The notes under the pieces are model-generated. The model did no database searches. It saw only the letters and a list, made by a program, of their open reading frames with translations, and was not told where the DNA came from. A program made the position numbers and the translations under genes. Below are positions 20,801 through 28,700 of a DNA stretch of 64,000 nt, in pieces. Source of the DNA: Metridium senile (taxonomy: Eukaryota > Cnidaria > Anthozoa > Actiniaria > Metridiidae); NCBI GenBank assembly GCA_949775045.1, contig OX459095.1, positions 32,092,064 to 32,156,063 on the forward strand, given 5' to 3'. Each line of letters starts with the position of its first letter. The first letter of the stretch is position 1.

Positions 20801-22191
20801 AATTTCTTAGAAAATGTATATTGTTTTGTGAATTCAACGACTGAACTTCATTGCGAATTCAACCACTCCAATAATTGAGCAAGGCCAAATTAAACTAAAG
20901 CTGCTCACGTTAATATCTTTGCCGGTCAGTAAATATCTTGTTATTAATGAATATCAACAGAGAAAAAGGCACAAAATTGACCACATATAACACAATAGAT
21001 GTGTATGTGGGTCTGATCCGCGGTTATATGATGTGTGTATGATTATGATCGTCGCGGAGAAATAAGCAATTTATGCAATTGCAATCATAGAAGCCCGAAA
21101 AAAATTCGGGACTTCAACGGGATTTAAACCCATGACCTTTGCAGTACCGGTGCAATGCTCTACCAACTGAGCTATGAAGCCACATATGTTGGTAGGAGGT
21201 CACTATAACCAAACCAACATTAGAATATTATTGCTCTGTCTGGGGAAATTGCTCTTCTGAACTTCTCCAACATCTGCTTCTCGCTCAAAAGCGTGCTGTT
21301 AGGCTGTTACTTAACACTGACTTTTCGACTTCCTCTATCAACCTTTTCCAAAAACTTGGGGTGTGCCCTATTTGTGACATTATTCGTGTGAGACTTGCCA
21401 AACTTGTCTTTAAATGTCTAAACGGACTTGCTCCAAACTCTTTAGCAAGTAAGATAAGCCGCCCACACCATAAATACACTACTAGGCAGGTCTCAAAATA
21501 TAACCTAACCATCCCAAAGGCCAAAACTAATGCAGGAAAACGTCGCTTCTCCTTTCTTGCACCTTCCATATGGAATGACCTACCCTCCGAAACCTACACC
21601 ATCCAAACTGTTAGTGCTTTCAACAGAAAATGTAAATCTACTCGAAATCTAAGTTAAAATCAGCAGTAGAGCTCAATACAGCCAGACTGTACTGATAAAG
21701 ACATTCAATTTTATCTGTAAAAATATACAATTAGTAAATTATTTGAAATTCCAATTGTAAATATTCATTAATAAATAGAAATATATAATAACATTAATCA
21801 TAAGATTTATTAGATATACCTAGTTTAGTTGATTCAATTGTATAGGTAGATCAAAATCAGCATATATGTAAATATTTTAATGGGCCAGATTGGAAAAAAG
21901 CTCTGCTTTATTTGTCATCCAATAAAGATTTATTATAACAAGAAGTCCTCCACATATCGAAAAACAACTTGAGTATCCTTAAAGTGAAGTTAAGCTCTCC
22001 AACTCTCTCTTCATTGTTAAGTGACCTTATATTCACACGAACATGACTAGCTTCATTTAGAACTCTCAGTAGTTGTTAGCTTTGTACATACCTGTCAACA
22101 ACTGCTCGTCTTCATTGGCCTTTCCATTCAATCTAGCAAGCAAACTGTACAAAAATAACATGTAGAAAACCCAACAGAATTTCACATTCAT
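5623..22191 (-). CDS. Secreted protein with four thrombospondin type-1 domains, seven exons
   Basis: Exons in order on the minus strand: 22191-22092, 15490-13667, 13574-13317, 12910-12581, 8450-8256, 6816-6646, 5870-5623. Every donor is GT, every acceptor AG, and all six introns are phase 1, as in shuffled extracellular modules. Lengths sum to 3126 nt, giving 1041 residues plus stop. Layout: signal peptide (1 to about 25), polar region, four 39-residue repeats (239-394), TSP1 domains near 588-641, 660-725, 780-837 and 842-900, and cysteine-rich modules in 903-959 and 960-1041. TSP1 domains usually bind matrix, glycosaminoglycans or receptors outside the cell. I do not recognise the full architecture and assign no symbol. 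No transmembrane segment is seen after the signal. Extra exons inside the large introns cannot be excluded. Confidence 0.85.
6389..6603. repeat. MITE with ctcgaataagcgccgc ends
   Basis: Ends 6389-6404 and 6588-6603 are inverted copies of ctcgaataagcgccgc. Related copies are at 54960-55200 and 60885-61035, sharing atattcgtagttctgatca and cagtgagatc. Confidence 0.75.
6646..6816 (-). CDS. Exon 6: first cysteine-rich module
   Basis: Acceptor acactatag and donor TACAG|gttagt bound a 171-nt phase 1-1 exon. It encodes a compact module with [19 protein letters not shown], then [17 protein letters not shown]. The spacing resembles short cysteine modules found in invertebrate extracellular proteins, with a conserved pattern of PC, GC, NP and a C-terminal FYD-G-C motif; I do not know a settled domain name. 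Joining to this gene is supported by phase, order, and the similar module in exon 7. Confidence 0.72.
7120..7430. repeat. Imperfect direct duplication around a small hairpin
   Basis: About 120 bp at 7120-7245 (gatgatagtcctttgcaatt, ggctgcgctataaacac) recurs at 7312-7430. Between the copies, agcctgagtatc (7255-7266) pairs with gatactcaggct (7293-7304). It lies in the intron between exons 5 and 6. Confidence 0.7.
7452..7611. repeat. Short inverted repeat, gccttagcctcgat ends
   Basis: gcatagccttagcctcgat near 7453 pairs with atcgaggctaaggctgcgc near 7588. The spacer shows no coding signal. It is possibly a small MITE. Confidence 0.5.
8098..8230 (-). pseudogene. Partial duplicate of the fourth TSP1 exon
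   Basis: On the minus strand this repeats the end of exon 5 ([19 protein letters not shown]) together with its donor (ACCG|gtatga), offset by about 132 bp. The 5' half with the tryptophans and first cysteines, and any acceptor, are missing. It is likely a nonfunctional tandem duplicate, unless it is spliced as an extended exon. Confidence 0.75.
8256..8450 (-). CDS. Exon 5: fourth TSP1 domain
   Basis: Acceptor tctttacag and donor ACCG|gtatgt give a 195-nt phase 1-1 exon without a start codon. It reads [20 protein letters not shown], then six cysteines in total, ending [22 protein letters not shown] is a typical TSP1 core with WR-type stacking residues. The 3' half is duplicated 132 bp downstream (8098-8210). 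Confidence 0.88.
8507..8845. repeat. MITE, cgtctcgcttcgatgcaaag family, copy 1
   Basis: The left arm starts cagttccctgcgccatcttg and the right arm ends caagatggcgaaagggaactg. The family has arms of about 90 bp with cgaagcgagacgaacgttg and ttgcaatgatagagac. This copy has extra sequence between the arms. Four further copies lie in HIRA introns. Confidence 0.8.
9097..9568. repeat. 60-bp tandem array, about 7.9 copies
   Basis: The unit contains ttcttatcgactttcgccta and tgacaacctttttgaaatag. Units are nearly identical, with small variants (atgaaatagg versus ttgaaatagg). As 60 is a multiple of three, long open frames appear on both strands; these are artefacts of periodicity. It lies in the intron between exons 4 and 5 of the TSP1 gene. 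Confidence 0.95.
9870..10226. repeat. Palindromic MITE ending in aagaaatgaaacacgtctt
   Basis: Arms at 10036-10100 and 10140-10222 (aatgaaacacgtcttgtg, gggagaattctcgagcaggt and complements) fold on each other; 9890-9975 adds gcgcgcg-rich inverted bits. A diverged relative is at 38470-38645. Confidence 0.75.
10395..10554. repeat. Hairpin MITE with gttattgaccgagc ends
   Basis: The ends gttattgaccgagc and gctcggtcaataac are inverted, and the inner arms (ggtccggataggaggatatt) pair across about 60 bp. It sits directly beside the Crypton-like unit. Confidence 0.8.
10933..12348 (-). CDS. Crypton-type tyrosine recombinase, intact ORF
   Basis: The 471-residue frame begins [13 protein letters not shown]; an upstream in-frame ATG adds 23 hydrophobic residues that do not look like part of the family. 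The C-terminal half is a tyrosine recombinase of the Crypton/DUF3504 group related to KIAA1958-like proteins. Visible catalytic residues are R in [10 protein letters not shown] in TNHSVRKT, H in SGHRNL, and Y in SLDAYKSAS. It would cut and rejoin DNA through a tyrosine-DNA link. The tail is serine-rich with a basic end, [14 protein letters not shown], a likely nuclear signal. It lies in the intron between exons 4 and 5 of the TSP1 gene, same strand, without stops or frameshifts, so it is young or selected. Zinc-knuckle or GCR1 domains are not apparent. Confidence 0.88.
   Translation of the reverse strand: MNDENSYELDYPNFTINVDYDEDEITDTELQTAYENTMKDFNKEKMSKNVAEFRDFVTNQQYDNTKTKTKYDLVVWQRFCSTRNEARKLENIPWDELNLLLCSFFKEVTKKDGDEYEPGTLTSFQRSIQRYLNIQGSGANLLKGDEFKLSREVLASKRKQLVVKYGKGNRPKASRLVLDDEEDKLFDLGELGGSNPMVLQRTVWWLLALHFGFRARDESRRLLWGDISLEKDPETANEVLVWKFERGSKTRQGQDHPSGHRAFYPTAQATGNERCPVKYYKAFLSHRPIEMNQPDSPFYLAINHQRKPENSVWYKKNEIGKLLSRAIKNAGIDGRITNHSVRKTSISRLLDADVPENFVAQLSGHRNLKSLDAYKSASIKHQRRISLALSRTPSETSTSTAQQSALNDPNQPSSHKPIHSDVLDSDSAVFHGAKFENCSVNLQIVHGSVEHMALPKNPRKRRVIISDDEND
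12581..12910 (-). CDS. Exon 4: third TSP1 domain
   Basis: Acceptor ttccttag and donor CCCAG|gtaagt give a 330-nt phase 1-1 exon. A linker of about 50 residues precedes a TSP1 domain starting [16 protein letters not shown]. This copy shows seven cysteines rather than six (RSCLC has an extra one), so one may be unpaired or bridge to another chain. It lies only 233 bp from the start codon of the Crypton-like ORF in the following intron. Confidence 0.9.
13317..13574 (-). CDS. Exon 3: second TSP1 domain
   Basis: Acceptor tttacag and donor ATCG|gtaagt bound a phase 1-1 exon of 258 nt. It encodes [15 protein letters not shown], then a TSP1 domain beginning [13 protein letters not shown] with six cysteines and ending CKPKAC. 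The longer open reading frame around it includes intron bases on both sides, ending in a low-complexity ttttgttttt tract. Confidence 0.9.
13667..15490 (-). CDS. Exon 2: polar repeat region and first TSP1 domain
   Basis: The 1824-nt exon begins after tttaaag and ends GACAAAG|gtaaat. It encodes residues 34-641. The first part is rich in D, E, K, N, Q and S with no fold evident. Four 39-residue repeats ([14 protein letters not shown] type) occupy 14876-14409. Near the end is a TSP1 domain with [12 protein letters not shown] and six cysteines. The first two tryptophans and the CSAPCG layout fit the family. The open frame continues past 13667 into the intron, so the exon end was set by the donor and by the phase of exon 3. 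Confidence 0.88.
14409..14876 (-). repeat. Four in-frame 117-bp tandem repeats in exon 2
   Basis: Repeat starts are at 14876, 14759, 14642 and 14525. Each unit encodes 39 residues with [14 protein letters not shown], then [16 protein letters not shown]. The first three are nearly identical; the fourth has lost one glycine codon and diverges in its second half. Confidence 0.95.
15597..15748. repeat. MITE with cccaacatgttg ends
   Basis: Inverted ends gcccaacatgttg (about 15608) and caacatgttgggc (15731-15743) enclose caacatcatccaaca-type repeats. It resembles the caacattgttgaa elements at 45360 and 51801 in composition. Confidence 0.6.
15751..16440 (+). mobile_element. PIF/Harbinger-like non-autonomous element with transposase N-terminal remnant
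   Basis: Ends gaccccgtctacacggatcc and, inverted, aggccctgtctacacgaatc are terminal repeats. Inside, [20 protein letters not shown] starts a frame at 15966; downstream in another frame [11 protein letters not shown] appears near 16170-16200, a motif common near the N-terminus of HARBI1-type transposase proteins. The rest of the gene is missing. A 200-bp deletion derivative is at 53882-54080. Confidence 0.6.
16670..16985. repeat. Left subterminal agtgtatat array
   Basis: Irregular 9-bp-like units (agtgtatat, agtgtatac, tgtgtatat) are broken twice by the same segment, ctcgttaagtctaagactca at 16811 and a near copy at 16925. Orientation is opposite to the array at 19177-20115. Confidence 0.8.
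17101..18905 (+). pseudogene. KDZ-type transposase-like gene with cysteine cluster, frameshifted
   Basis: Frame 1 (17101-17958) encodes a cysteine-containing region with [27 protein letters not shown], resembling the CxC5-type clusters that accompany KDZ (Kyakuja-Dileera-Zisupton) transposases. Frame 3 (17922-18905) continues with [44 protein letters not shown], and [17 protein letters not shown], a layout like the KDZ catalytic D..H..H..C and E/Q region. The frame changes near 17925-17956, where ttcttgtggatt occurs twice 19 bp apart, and TAG at 18705 stops the second frame, which is open again to 18905. The gene is therefore probably inactive. The identification comes from motif memory and needs a profile search. 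Confidence 0.6.
18836..19026 (+). repeat. Duplicated 3' end of the KDZ-like gene
   Basis: ggtttgttaatgattgtttt through gagggaaagatgtag (18840-18905) recurs at 18962-19025 with substitutions (gattcatttaatagagaac). Confidence 0.8.
19177..20115. repeat. 9-bp satellite array, cactatata / cacaatata
   Basis: About 104 units of 9 bp differ almost only at the fourth base (T or A). All frames stay open because 9 is a multiple of three, giving false proteins such as repeated [15 protein letters not shown] or IVY. The AT-rich palindromic core, tata, makes slippage and hairpins likely. Confidence 0.98.
20257..20445. repeat. Foldback element with aaataaaccccttctggc ends
   Basis: Left arm aataaaccccttctggc (20261) pairs with gccagaaggggttcattt (20422); inner gggatatcggc and gccgatattcc also pair. 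A second inverted pair (ttatatcccaacgac near 20445, gttgggatata near 20776) suggests a larger or composite unit. Confidence 0.7.
20989..21179 (-). mobile_element. tRNA-derived SINE, Thr-like head
   Basis: The minus-strand head (21181-21110) folds as a tRNA: A box tagctcagttgg, B box gggtttaaatccc, 7-bp acceptor arms and a seven-base anticodon loop ccggtac, reading GGT. Position 33 is C, not T, and a cccgaattttttcggg hairpin and unique tail follow, so it is a SINE rather than a tRNA gene. Flanks ccacatat at 20981-20988 and 21180-21187 are a likely target duplication. The tail part recurs at 56140-56240 and, diverged, near 43430-43490. Confidence 0.82.
21207..21945 (+). mobile_element. 5'-truncated LINE, C-terminal end of reverse transcriptase protein
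   Basis: The frame [22 protein letters not shown], then [20 protein letters not shown], and [14 protein letters not shown], is the extreme C-terminus of a CR1/L2- or Jockey-like LINE ORF2, ending at TAA 21655-21657. An AT-rich 3' UTR follows. The 5' part of the element is missing, as usual for LINE copies. The copy stands beside the SINE in intron 1 of the TSP1 gene. Confidence 0.8.
22092..22191 (-). CDS. Exon 1 of the TSP1 gene: start codon and signal peptide
   Basis: The exon opens [20 protein letters not shown], a short basic start followed by a hydrophobic core, then [12 protein letters not shown]. The ATG has A at -3. It ends in ACAG|gtatgt with one base of a split codon (phase 1), which the next exon at 15490 completes as GAA. 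The distance to exon 2 is 6.6 kb, filled by transposons. The assignment rests on phase match, signal-like content and lack of a competing upstream exon in between. Confidence 0.75.
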
Positions 22192-22319
22192 CTTAACACC
22201 ATTGAAATAATACAAGGCTACAAGAGTTTTTTTAGTTATTGTATACGTCGGTTTTAGACATTACGGGTGTCACCTGTCGTTAATGTCAAGTCAAGCTTCT
22301 TGGGTCAACTGATTCCGGG

Positions 22320-22735
22320 TCTTGACTGATGAACATCCAAAGAAAGCAGACACTAGATTAACAAGATTATATGAAAAGTAGTTTAGCTTGAATAATAATT
22401 TTGATAATATTGATTGAAAAGGCGAATCACAAATAACTACTGATATATAGCCGTTTCTAGTACACAAACAAAATGTAACGTCCAAACTTGAAACAAAAAG
22501 TTTCAACTTTTTAGTCTTCTCTCTTGACTGATGAACAACCAAAGAATCTAGACAATTAATTAACAAGATTATATGAAAAATAGTTTAGCTTGAATGATTC
22601 GACTATTTGAAAATGGTATTATTGTTTGAAAAGGCGAATCACAGATAACTACTGAACTAAAGCCGTTTATAGAATTGCTTTATTGCAACACACACAAAAC
22701 TCTAACGTGAAAGAAACAAAAAGTTTCTAAGTCTC
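22320..22735. repeat. Direct duplication of about 200 bp upstream of the TSP1 gene
   Basis: tgactgatgaaca..ccaaagaa, then agattatatgaaaa.tagttt and aaaggcgaatcaca, occurs at 22322-22512 and again at 22525-22735 with about 10% differences and small indels. It lies just 5' of exon 1 and could be part of the promoter. Confidence 0.8.
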
Positions 22736-23833
22736 CAGTTTCAACGATCTTCTAAGTTGACAAATAATTCAAATCCGTCACGGAAATGAAAAATCGGGAA
22801 TGTAGAATAAAAAATTGGAAATACGGTGAAGGCTAGCTTGAACGTGTGGTCATATTATTAAATAGCGGAGTTTACCAATTAAAACTGTCATGGCGGCTTT
22901 TCGGTGAAAATCATGGTTTCTTTTAATTCTTTAATAGTGTTCAAACATGCCTAGCCGTTCAACTAGGACGAGCACTTTCGATCAAATCATTAGATTATTT
23001 TCCTCGAACAAGTTGTATTTATTTATTTATTTATTTATAAAAGTGAAATACAACTCTGGCAATCAGTAATTTTTAAAGCAATATTCGATTAAAGCCAAAA
23101 TAGCATGCAGTTTCACGGCGTTTCCTTCGTGCATTGATCAGAGAAAAAGCGGCTGTAAACAATTTTATATAGTTTTATTGATAATTCACAAATCCAATGG
23201 ACCCATCTCAAAGTGTTTTTAAGATTAATGAGTATTTGTGAACTAAATTTTTTATTGTGTTTTTGCTATTTAGACTGTTCTCCGCGCGCGTTTATTCATA
23301 TTTTTTTTTACAGATAATAATAATAGTAATATTCCTCGATCTTCGTTGAAGATCATTTAGGCGCCCCTCTACTAGAGTAGGCAAGACTCAACAAGGGTCT
23401 GTAGGTTTCTACCAAAACAGGCCTTTCTGATTTCTGATAGCAGACAAACCAACCAAAGTTACCGATGCCGTTCACCGATAACTTTACCAAATACAACAAA
23501 AACCAAGACTGAAAAATCAGATATAACAACAACGGCTGCAGTTCTTTTAACAATTCCACTTTTTCTTCGGCGCGCAAAGAGTAACTGAGTAGTACACTTT
23601 CCCGCCAAAACGGCGGGTTGCATCCTACAAAACTCTATCTACCCGCGCGCCGTGTTTGGGATAACGCGCCAACATTAATTTCCCGCCAAAACGTTCGGTG
23701 TCGGGTCTTGTTCAAAACCAAGATAAATCCGACATTTTACATCTTACAAAAAGGTTAAAAAAAAAAAAGTTTACCATCCAAAAAGGTTCTCACAAGAAAC
23801 AGCCGCCTGATTTCTGTTATCTTGAGTCAGTAG
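22736..23833. other. Intergenic stretch between divergent genes, no gene seen
   Basis: AT-rich with a tttatttatttatt run (23018-23035) and a cccgccaaaacggcggg segment near 23602. A 74-codon minus-strand frame at 23353-23577 has no recognisable features. Confidence 0.4.
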
Positions 23834-25038
23834 CATTCTTGTGCCCAGACCCTACTCAGCTTTTTGTCAGATCGTCATTCTCGTACCCAGACCCTACTCA
23901 GCTTTCTAACGAAAGGTCGTAGGCTCTGGGAGACCTGATAATATCAAGTGATCTGATTGGCTGAGTGGTATAACAATAGCAATGGTCTAACTAGGCATAT
24001 CCACAGGTAGCCCAAGAGTCAATATTTATATAAGAAAATATAAGGCGACTTTTGAAATCTTCGATTTTTTTCAACTAAATATTAAAAATTCAATAAAAAC
24101 GTTTAGTGTCATTTTCAGTTATTATTTAATTAAGTGTTTGTGAAGATTTCAAGCGATTTGGGTTAAAATTAAACAAGTTACGGCTATTCTTAAATTCGCC
24201 TAACTCACTGTGCCGGGAAGGCTGCAGCTTCGGAGAGCCTAAGACACAACATTCTGGCTTCCGGTTTTAGGGTTCCCCAGAGCCTACGATCTGCCAAAGA
24301 GCTGAGTAGGGTCTGGGTACGAGAATGAGGCTCTGGGGAACCCTAAAACCGGAAGCCAGAATTGTTGTGACAGCGTCAACAGAGCGCATGCGCCATCTTT
24401 AATTCGATCGAGTTGTTTGGGCACGAGAATTAACTTAATTAATATTCATAAATCATCATCTTCTGTACGAGCCTTGGCACGCTTGAATGTGCACGTGCAA
24501 ACTATTTATGTTTTATGAATTGATTTTAATGGTTAAAGAAGTGCATTTGAGCGGTAAAATTAGGGATGGATAAGGAAATATTACCGTAGAATAACATTCT
24601 TGGATCAGAATTCTATAAACTTAAAAAAGAAAGGAATTATGAGCTTGTAAAGAATGTTGACACGTGTCTTAGGCTCTCCGAAGCTGCAGCCGTTCCTGGC
24701 ACAGTGAGTTAGGCGAATTTAAAAATAGCCGTAACTTGTTTAATTTTAACCCAAATCGCTTGAAATCTTCACAGACACTTAATTAAATAATAACTGAAAA
24801 TGACACTAAAAGTTTTTATTGAATTGTTTTAATATTTAGTTGAAAAACATCGAAGGTTTCAAAAGTCGCCTTATATTTTCTTATATAAATATTGACTCTT
24901 GGGCTACCTGTGGATATGCCTAGTTAGACCATTGCTTTTGTTATACCACTCAGCCAATCAGATCACTTGATATTATCAGGTCTCCCAGAGCCTACGACCT
25001 TTCGTTAGAAAGCTGAGTAGGGTCTGGGTACGATAATG
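23834..25038. mobile_element. 1205-bp long-TIR element with 10-bp target duplication, Mutator-like
   Basis: gagtcagtag flanks both sides (23824-23833 and 25039-25048). The ends are cattcttgtgcccagaccct and, inverted, cattatcgtacccagaccct. Arms of about 370 bp pair (23876-24249 with 24664-25036). The left tip is duplicated (23834 and 23876), and the centre holds a further hairpin (attctggcttccggttttag and complement, 24253-24364). No transposase gene is present. Long TIRs with 9-11-bp duplications fit Mutator-like elements; assignment is inference. Confidence 0.85.
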
Positions 25039-25122
25039 GAGTCAGTAGGTTTATATGTCATCCGGCATTTTGTTTTCCTTATTTCAAACCAACACATTCC
25101 ATTTAAACAAAATCACAAACAT

Positions 25123-25524
25123 TGCCGGATTTCAAACCGTTAGGGGCTGGGGCGAATTGCCCTATACTTTGCCAAACAAGATTTTATTTACATAATCAGA
25201 GAAACCTTGTCTAGCTTTACAATGTCTTGAAGTTTGGTGTTGATTGGTTTAATATTGCATGAGATACAGCTATTGACGTTTGTAAAGAAATGTATGGGAA
25301 ATGTCAAAAACCGGACAACTTGACTAACTTGTCCGGTTTTCCATACATTTCTTCATAAATTTTCAAGTTTTTGAATTGCTGTATTTCACACAATATTAAA
25401 CCAATCAACACCAAACTTCAGGATTTTGTAAAGCTTGACAAGGTTTCTCTGATTATGTAAATAAAATCTTGTTTGGCAAAGTATAAGGCGATTCGCCCCA
25501 GCCCTAACGGTTTGAAATCCGGCA
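25123..25524. mobile_element. 402-bp TIR element, tgccggatttcaaaccgt ends
   Basis: Arms of about 190 bp run from tgccggatttcaaaccgtta to the complement at 25524. AT flanks both sides. The centre is gtcaaaaaccggacaacttg pairing with its complement. A second copy of the same length is at 52309-52710. Confidence 0.88.
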
Positions 25525-25527
25525 ATG

Positions 25528-25787
25528 ATGTTGAAATATATGGCCATGGACCAATCACTAAATTTTAAAAAGGGTCGCTTTTCGTACTTGATTCTTGGGA
25601 TCCCTGTGTTGACATGACCGCGTGAAAAGTACACAAACTTTGCAAACTGGTAACCGAACAACGATCCACTTGGTCAGCGGTTAATCAAAGTAAGAATTAA
25701 AATGGCGGCACAGTTCCATAATTGAACTTCCAATTTCAAATTTTTTGTACAAAACTTTTTGTATTTTATTACAACTACAGGTTATAA
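25528..25787 (+). promoter_or_regulatory. Upstream region and possible 5' UTR of HIRA
   Basis: No TATA box is obvious. caaa|gtaagaa at about 25689 and ttacaactacag ending at 25780 could be the donor and acceptor of a short 5' UTR intron just before the HIRA ATG. An eight-codon frame (ATG GCG GCA, 25702-25725, good context) would be a uORF only if that intron is not removed. Confidence 0.35.
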
Positions 25788-28700
25788 ATGAGACTCCTCA
25801 AGCCTAGTTGGGTTTCTCATGATGGTAAGTTTGCGTTTGTTGTAGTTTGGGGTAGTTTTTGTTGTCAATTCTAGAATTGTGTTGCATTTGTAGCAAATGA
25901 AAATAATTTATCGCGTGCCAATGAATAAATACTATTTGAACAAATTCACTGAAATTAGACATCTTTTCTGTTTATTTGCTACTCTGTAAAGCTTTCGGAA
26001 CTTTGATGTCGATAGTTGTGTGTGTATTTAGTTGTGTATGTATTTAGTTTTTAAAATCTAAGCTCGTAATTATTTTGAAGTTTTTTACCATGTGAATTTG
26101 TACAAATACTGATCAGTATTAAGCTTTTAAAATTGCCAAATTCCTCCGAAAGGAAATCATATCAATATGCAGAAATAGCAAATGCTTGATTTTCGTAACT
26201 GTTTCGTTGTGAGCAATTTATGCTAATTTCATTATTTTCTTTATTGAGTAAACTTTTACAGTTACAAATTTAATGGGGATTAAAACAAGGCAGAAATGTT
26301 GCACATTTAGTTCTTGGTTTCTACATGTAGGGAATAGTATATATCACATGCTTACAGGCTTTGTCAAGCATTCAAGAACTCTAGAGTATTATTGCACAGC
26401 AATCATACACCGAATCGAAACATGGCGACCAATTTGAATAACTATTGTTATTGACTCACTAGCCTCTCATTCATGTAAAAACTCCATTGTATTCCATCAT
26501 GAACACGAGGCTAGACAGTCAAGAACAATAGCAGGCCGCCAAATTTCGATTCAGTCTAATAGATCTTGTAAAATCTATTTAAGACTTAATTTTAATGTTT
26601 GTCCTTAGGGAGACCTATCTTTTCTGTTGATATACATCCTGATGGATCAAGATTTGCTACCGGGGGCCAAGGTATGCATTTATTATTGTTATATACACTG
26701 TATAACAGGAAGTTGGGAGAAAACGTTACAATTGTGCAAACTTTTGAAGAAAAATTTTGAAAAATAAGTAGAGTCCCTTACAGGGACCCTCAGATACTTT
26801 TCGACTTGAACTTATTTTATGTAAAAAATAATGCTGATTTCAAAAATATTATCGAAATTTCCATAAAAAAATTCCTGATATACATCATTATATTTCGATA
26901 ACATTAATTTTGCAGAATTTCATTTTGATTGTAATTGTCCCCTTCACAGTTGAACCCTGTGCCATTTTGAAAGGTAGCCTGGCATTTGCATAGATTTAGC
27001 GAGACAAACGTTGAGCTTGCAATGATAGAGACACATGAATAATTGTCCTGTGAGGTGTTAAACAGTCTCTATCATTGCAAGATTAACGTTCGTCTCGCTT
27101 CGATTCAAAGGCCCAGCTACCTTTCAAGATGGTGCAGGGAACTGTGAAGGGGACTTTTCTTGTAGAACAATAACACAGTCCAGATTTATTCTTTTCAGAT
27201 TTATTTACATATTTGGTAGAGCATAGCAACTTGTTATTTACATTGTTCTTGGAATGCACTATTCAGTATAATTTCAACGTTTTTTGAAATAGCTGTATGT
27301 AGATATTGTACAAAGGGCATTGTGGGTCTTATTAATTTTGATGAAATATAAATATACATTGATATTTACTCCCCATAACTAGCTTGTATATTGTTTAGAA
27401 TGGAATGCACTAAGAATATAATAACTAATTATTATTTATTTCACTTTAAACAATATTTTCTGTCCCAAAATGCATTTGGGTCTTGCAATGCACTATTCAG
27501 TAGGCAGTATTCAGTATTCTACGTTTTTTTGAAATAGCTGTATAAATACATGAAATCATTAAGGAATTGAATTAATTATAGACTAACTGAATTAGTTTAA
27601 ATTATTACACACAAGGTTTATTATATTCACCATAATCTTGACAAAAGAATTGATTATTTATTTAAACTCTGCATTTCCATTTACCGTGTTCAAATTTACC
27701 TTGGAGATTAATAATTTATCGCCCTGGGACCCCCATAGTTGCCCTAAACTATATGGTCTGGTTGGGACAGTCAGCACCAAATAGAAACATCATTTAGGAT
27801 TGGTTTAAAAAACAACTGAGTCTTTCCAAACAATTGCCCTAAACCTAACCAAACAATAGCGGTACTGTATTAGGGGGCCTATGAAAATGCAGCTTTCGAC
27901 TGGTACGTGCTGTATTATTGGTCTGGCTGTGTTGCCAGCATGGTTGGTCCTTATGGTGTAGTGGTAGCATCAGACTAGAAAGCCAAAATCGTAGGCTCAA
28001 GTCCAGCCAAAGGGCATATTATTTTTTTTCTCATGTTTCTGTATAATCTTGAAAGTTGACAAAATTTCAAAATACAATTAACCTCAACCTAAAATAAGAT
28101 ACTTAAAATCAATGAGTGTGTCTGTTTTTAGGTGATGATTGTGGTAAAGTTGCAATATGGAATATGGGGCCACTGAAAGTGGAAGAAGAGGAATTGAATC
28201 ATGAAGTCCCTAGACTTCTTTGTCAGATGGATAACCATTTAGGTGAGAAAATGTTTTCAAAGACATTTTGCAAGCTTACTATCCCAATAAAGGGATTTCA
28301 TGGCAGCCATGTTTGTGGACAAGTACAAAAGAAAGTTTTTTTTAATGACAAAGGATTTCAGTTTCCTTGAGAGAAAAGCTCCATTGTTTTGACCACAAGC
28401 ATGGCTGACATGAAATCCCTCTATTCTTCTGCCTGTTTTTTTTAGAAATTTTAGACAGCACATTACACATTGTCCCTTGTGCTTTATATATATACCTAAT
28501 TAAAAAAAGGTTGAAGGGGCGAACAGCAATTGGCGATTGGTGATTGCACGACCAAAAGGAACTGTGAGTAATACAAATTTCTTCTTATTTGTTTCTTAAT
28601 TACCCAAGCAATGCCTCAACCGTTCAGTGAAACCTTCCAGACACCCATCATTCATCGCTGAACAGTGGAGGCATTGTTTGGCTAATTTAGAAAGGAATAA

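Noticed and set aside
21110..21181. Functional tRNA-Thr gene (anticodon GGT)
   Set aside because: It folds as a tRNA but has C at position 33, and it continues into a SINE tail flanked by a target duplication; kept as a SINE.
23353..23577. 74-codon minus-strand ORF with a hydrophobic segment
   Set aside because: No homology recognised, no splice context, and it is within repeat-rich intergenic DNA; cannot be supported.
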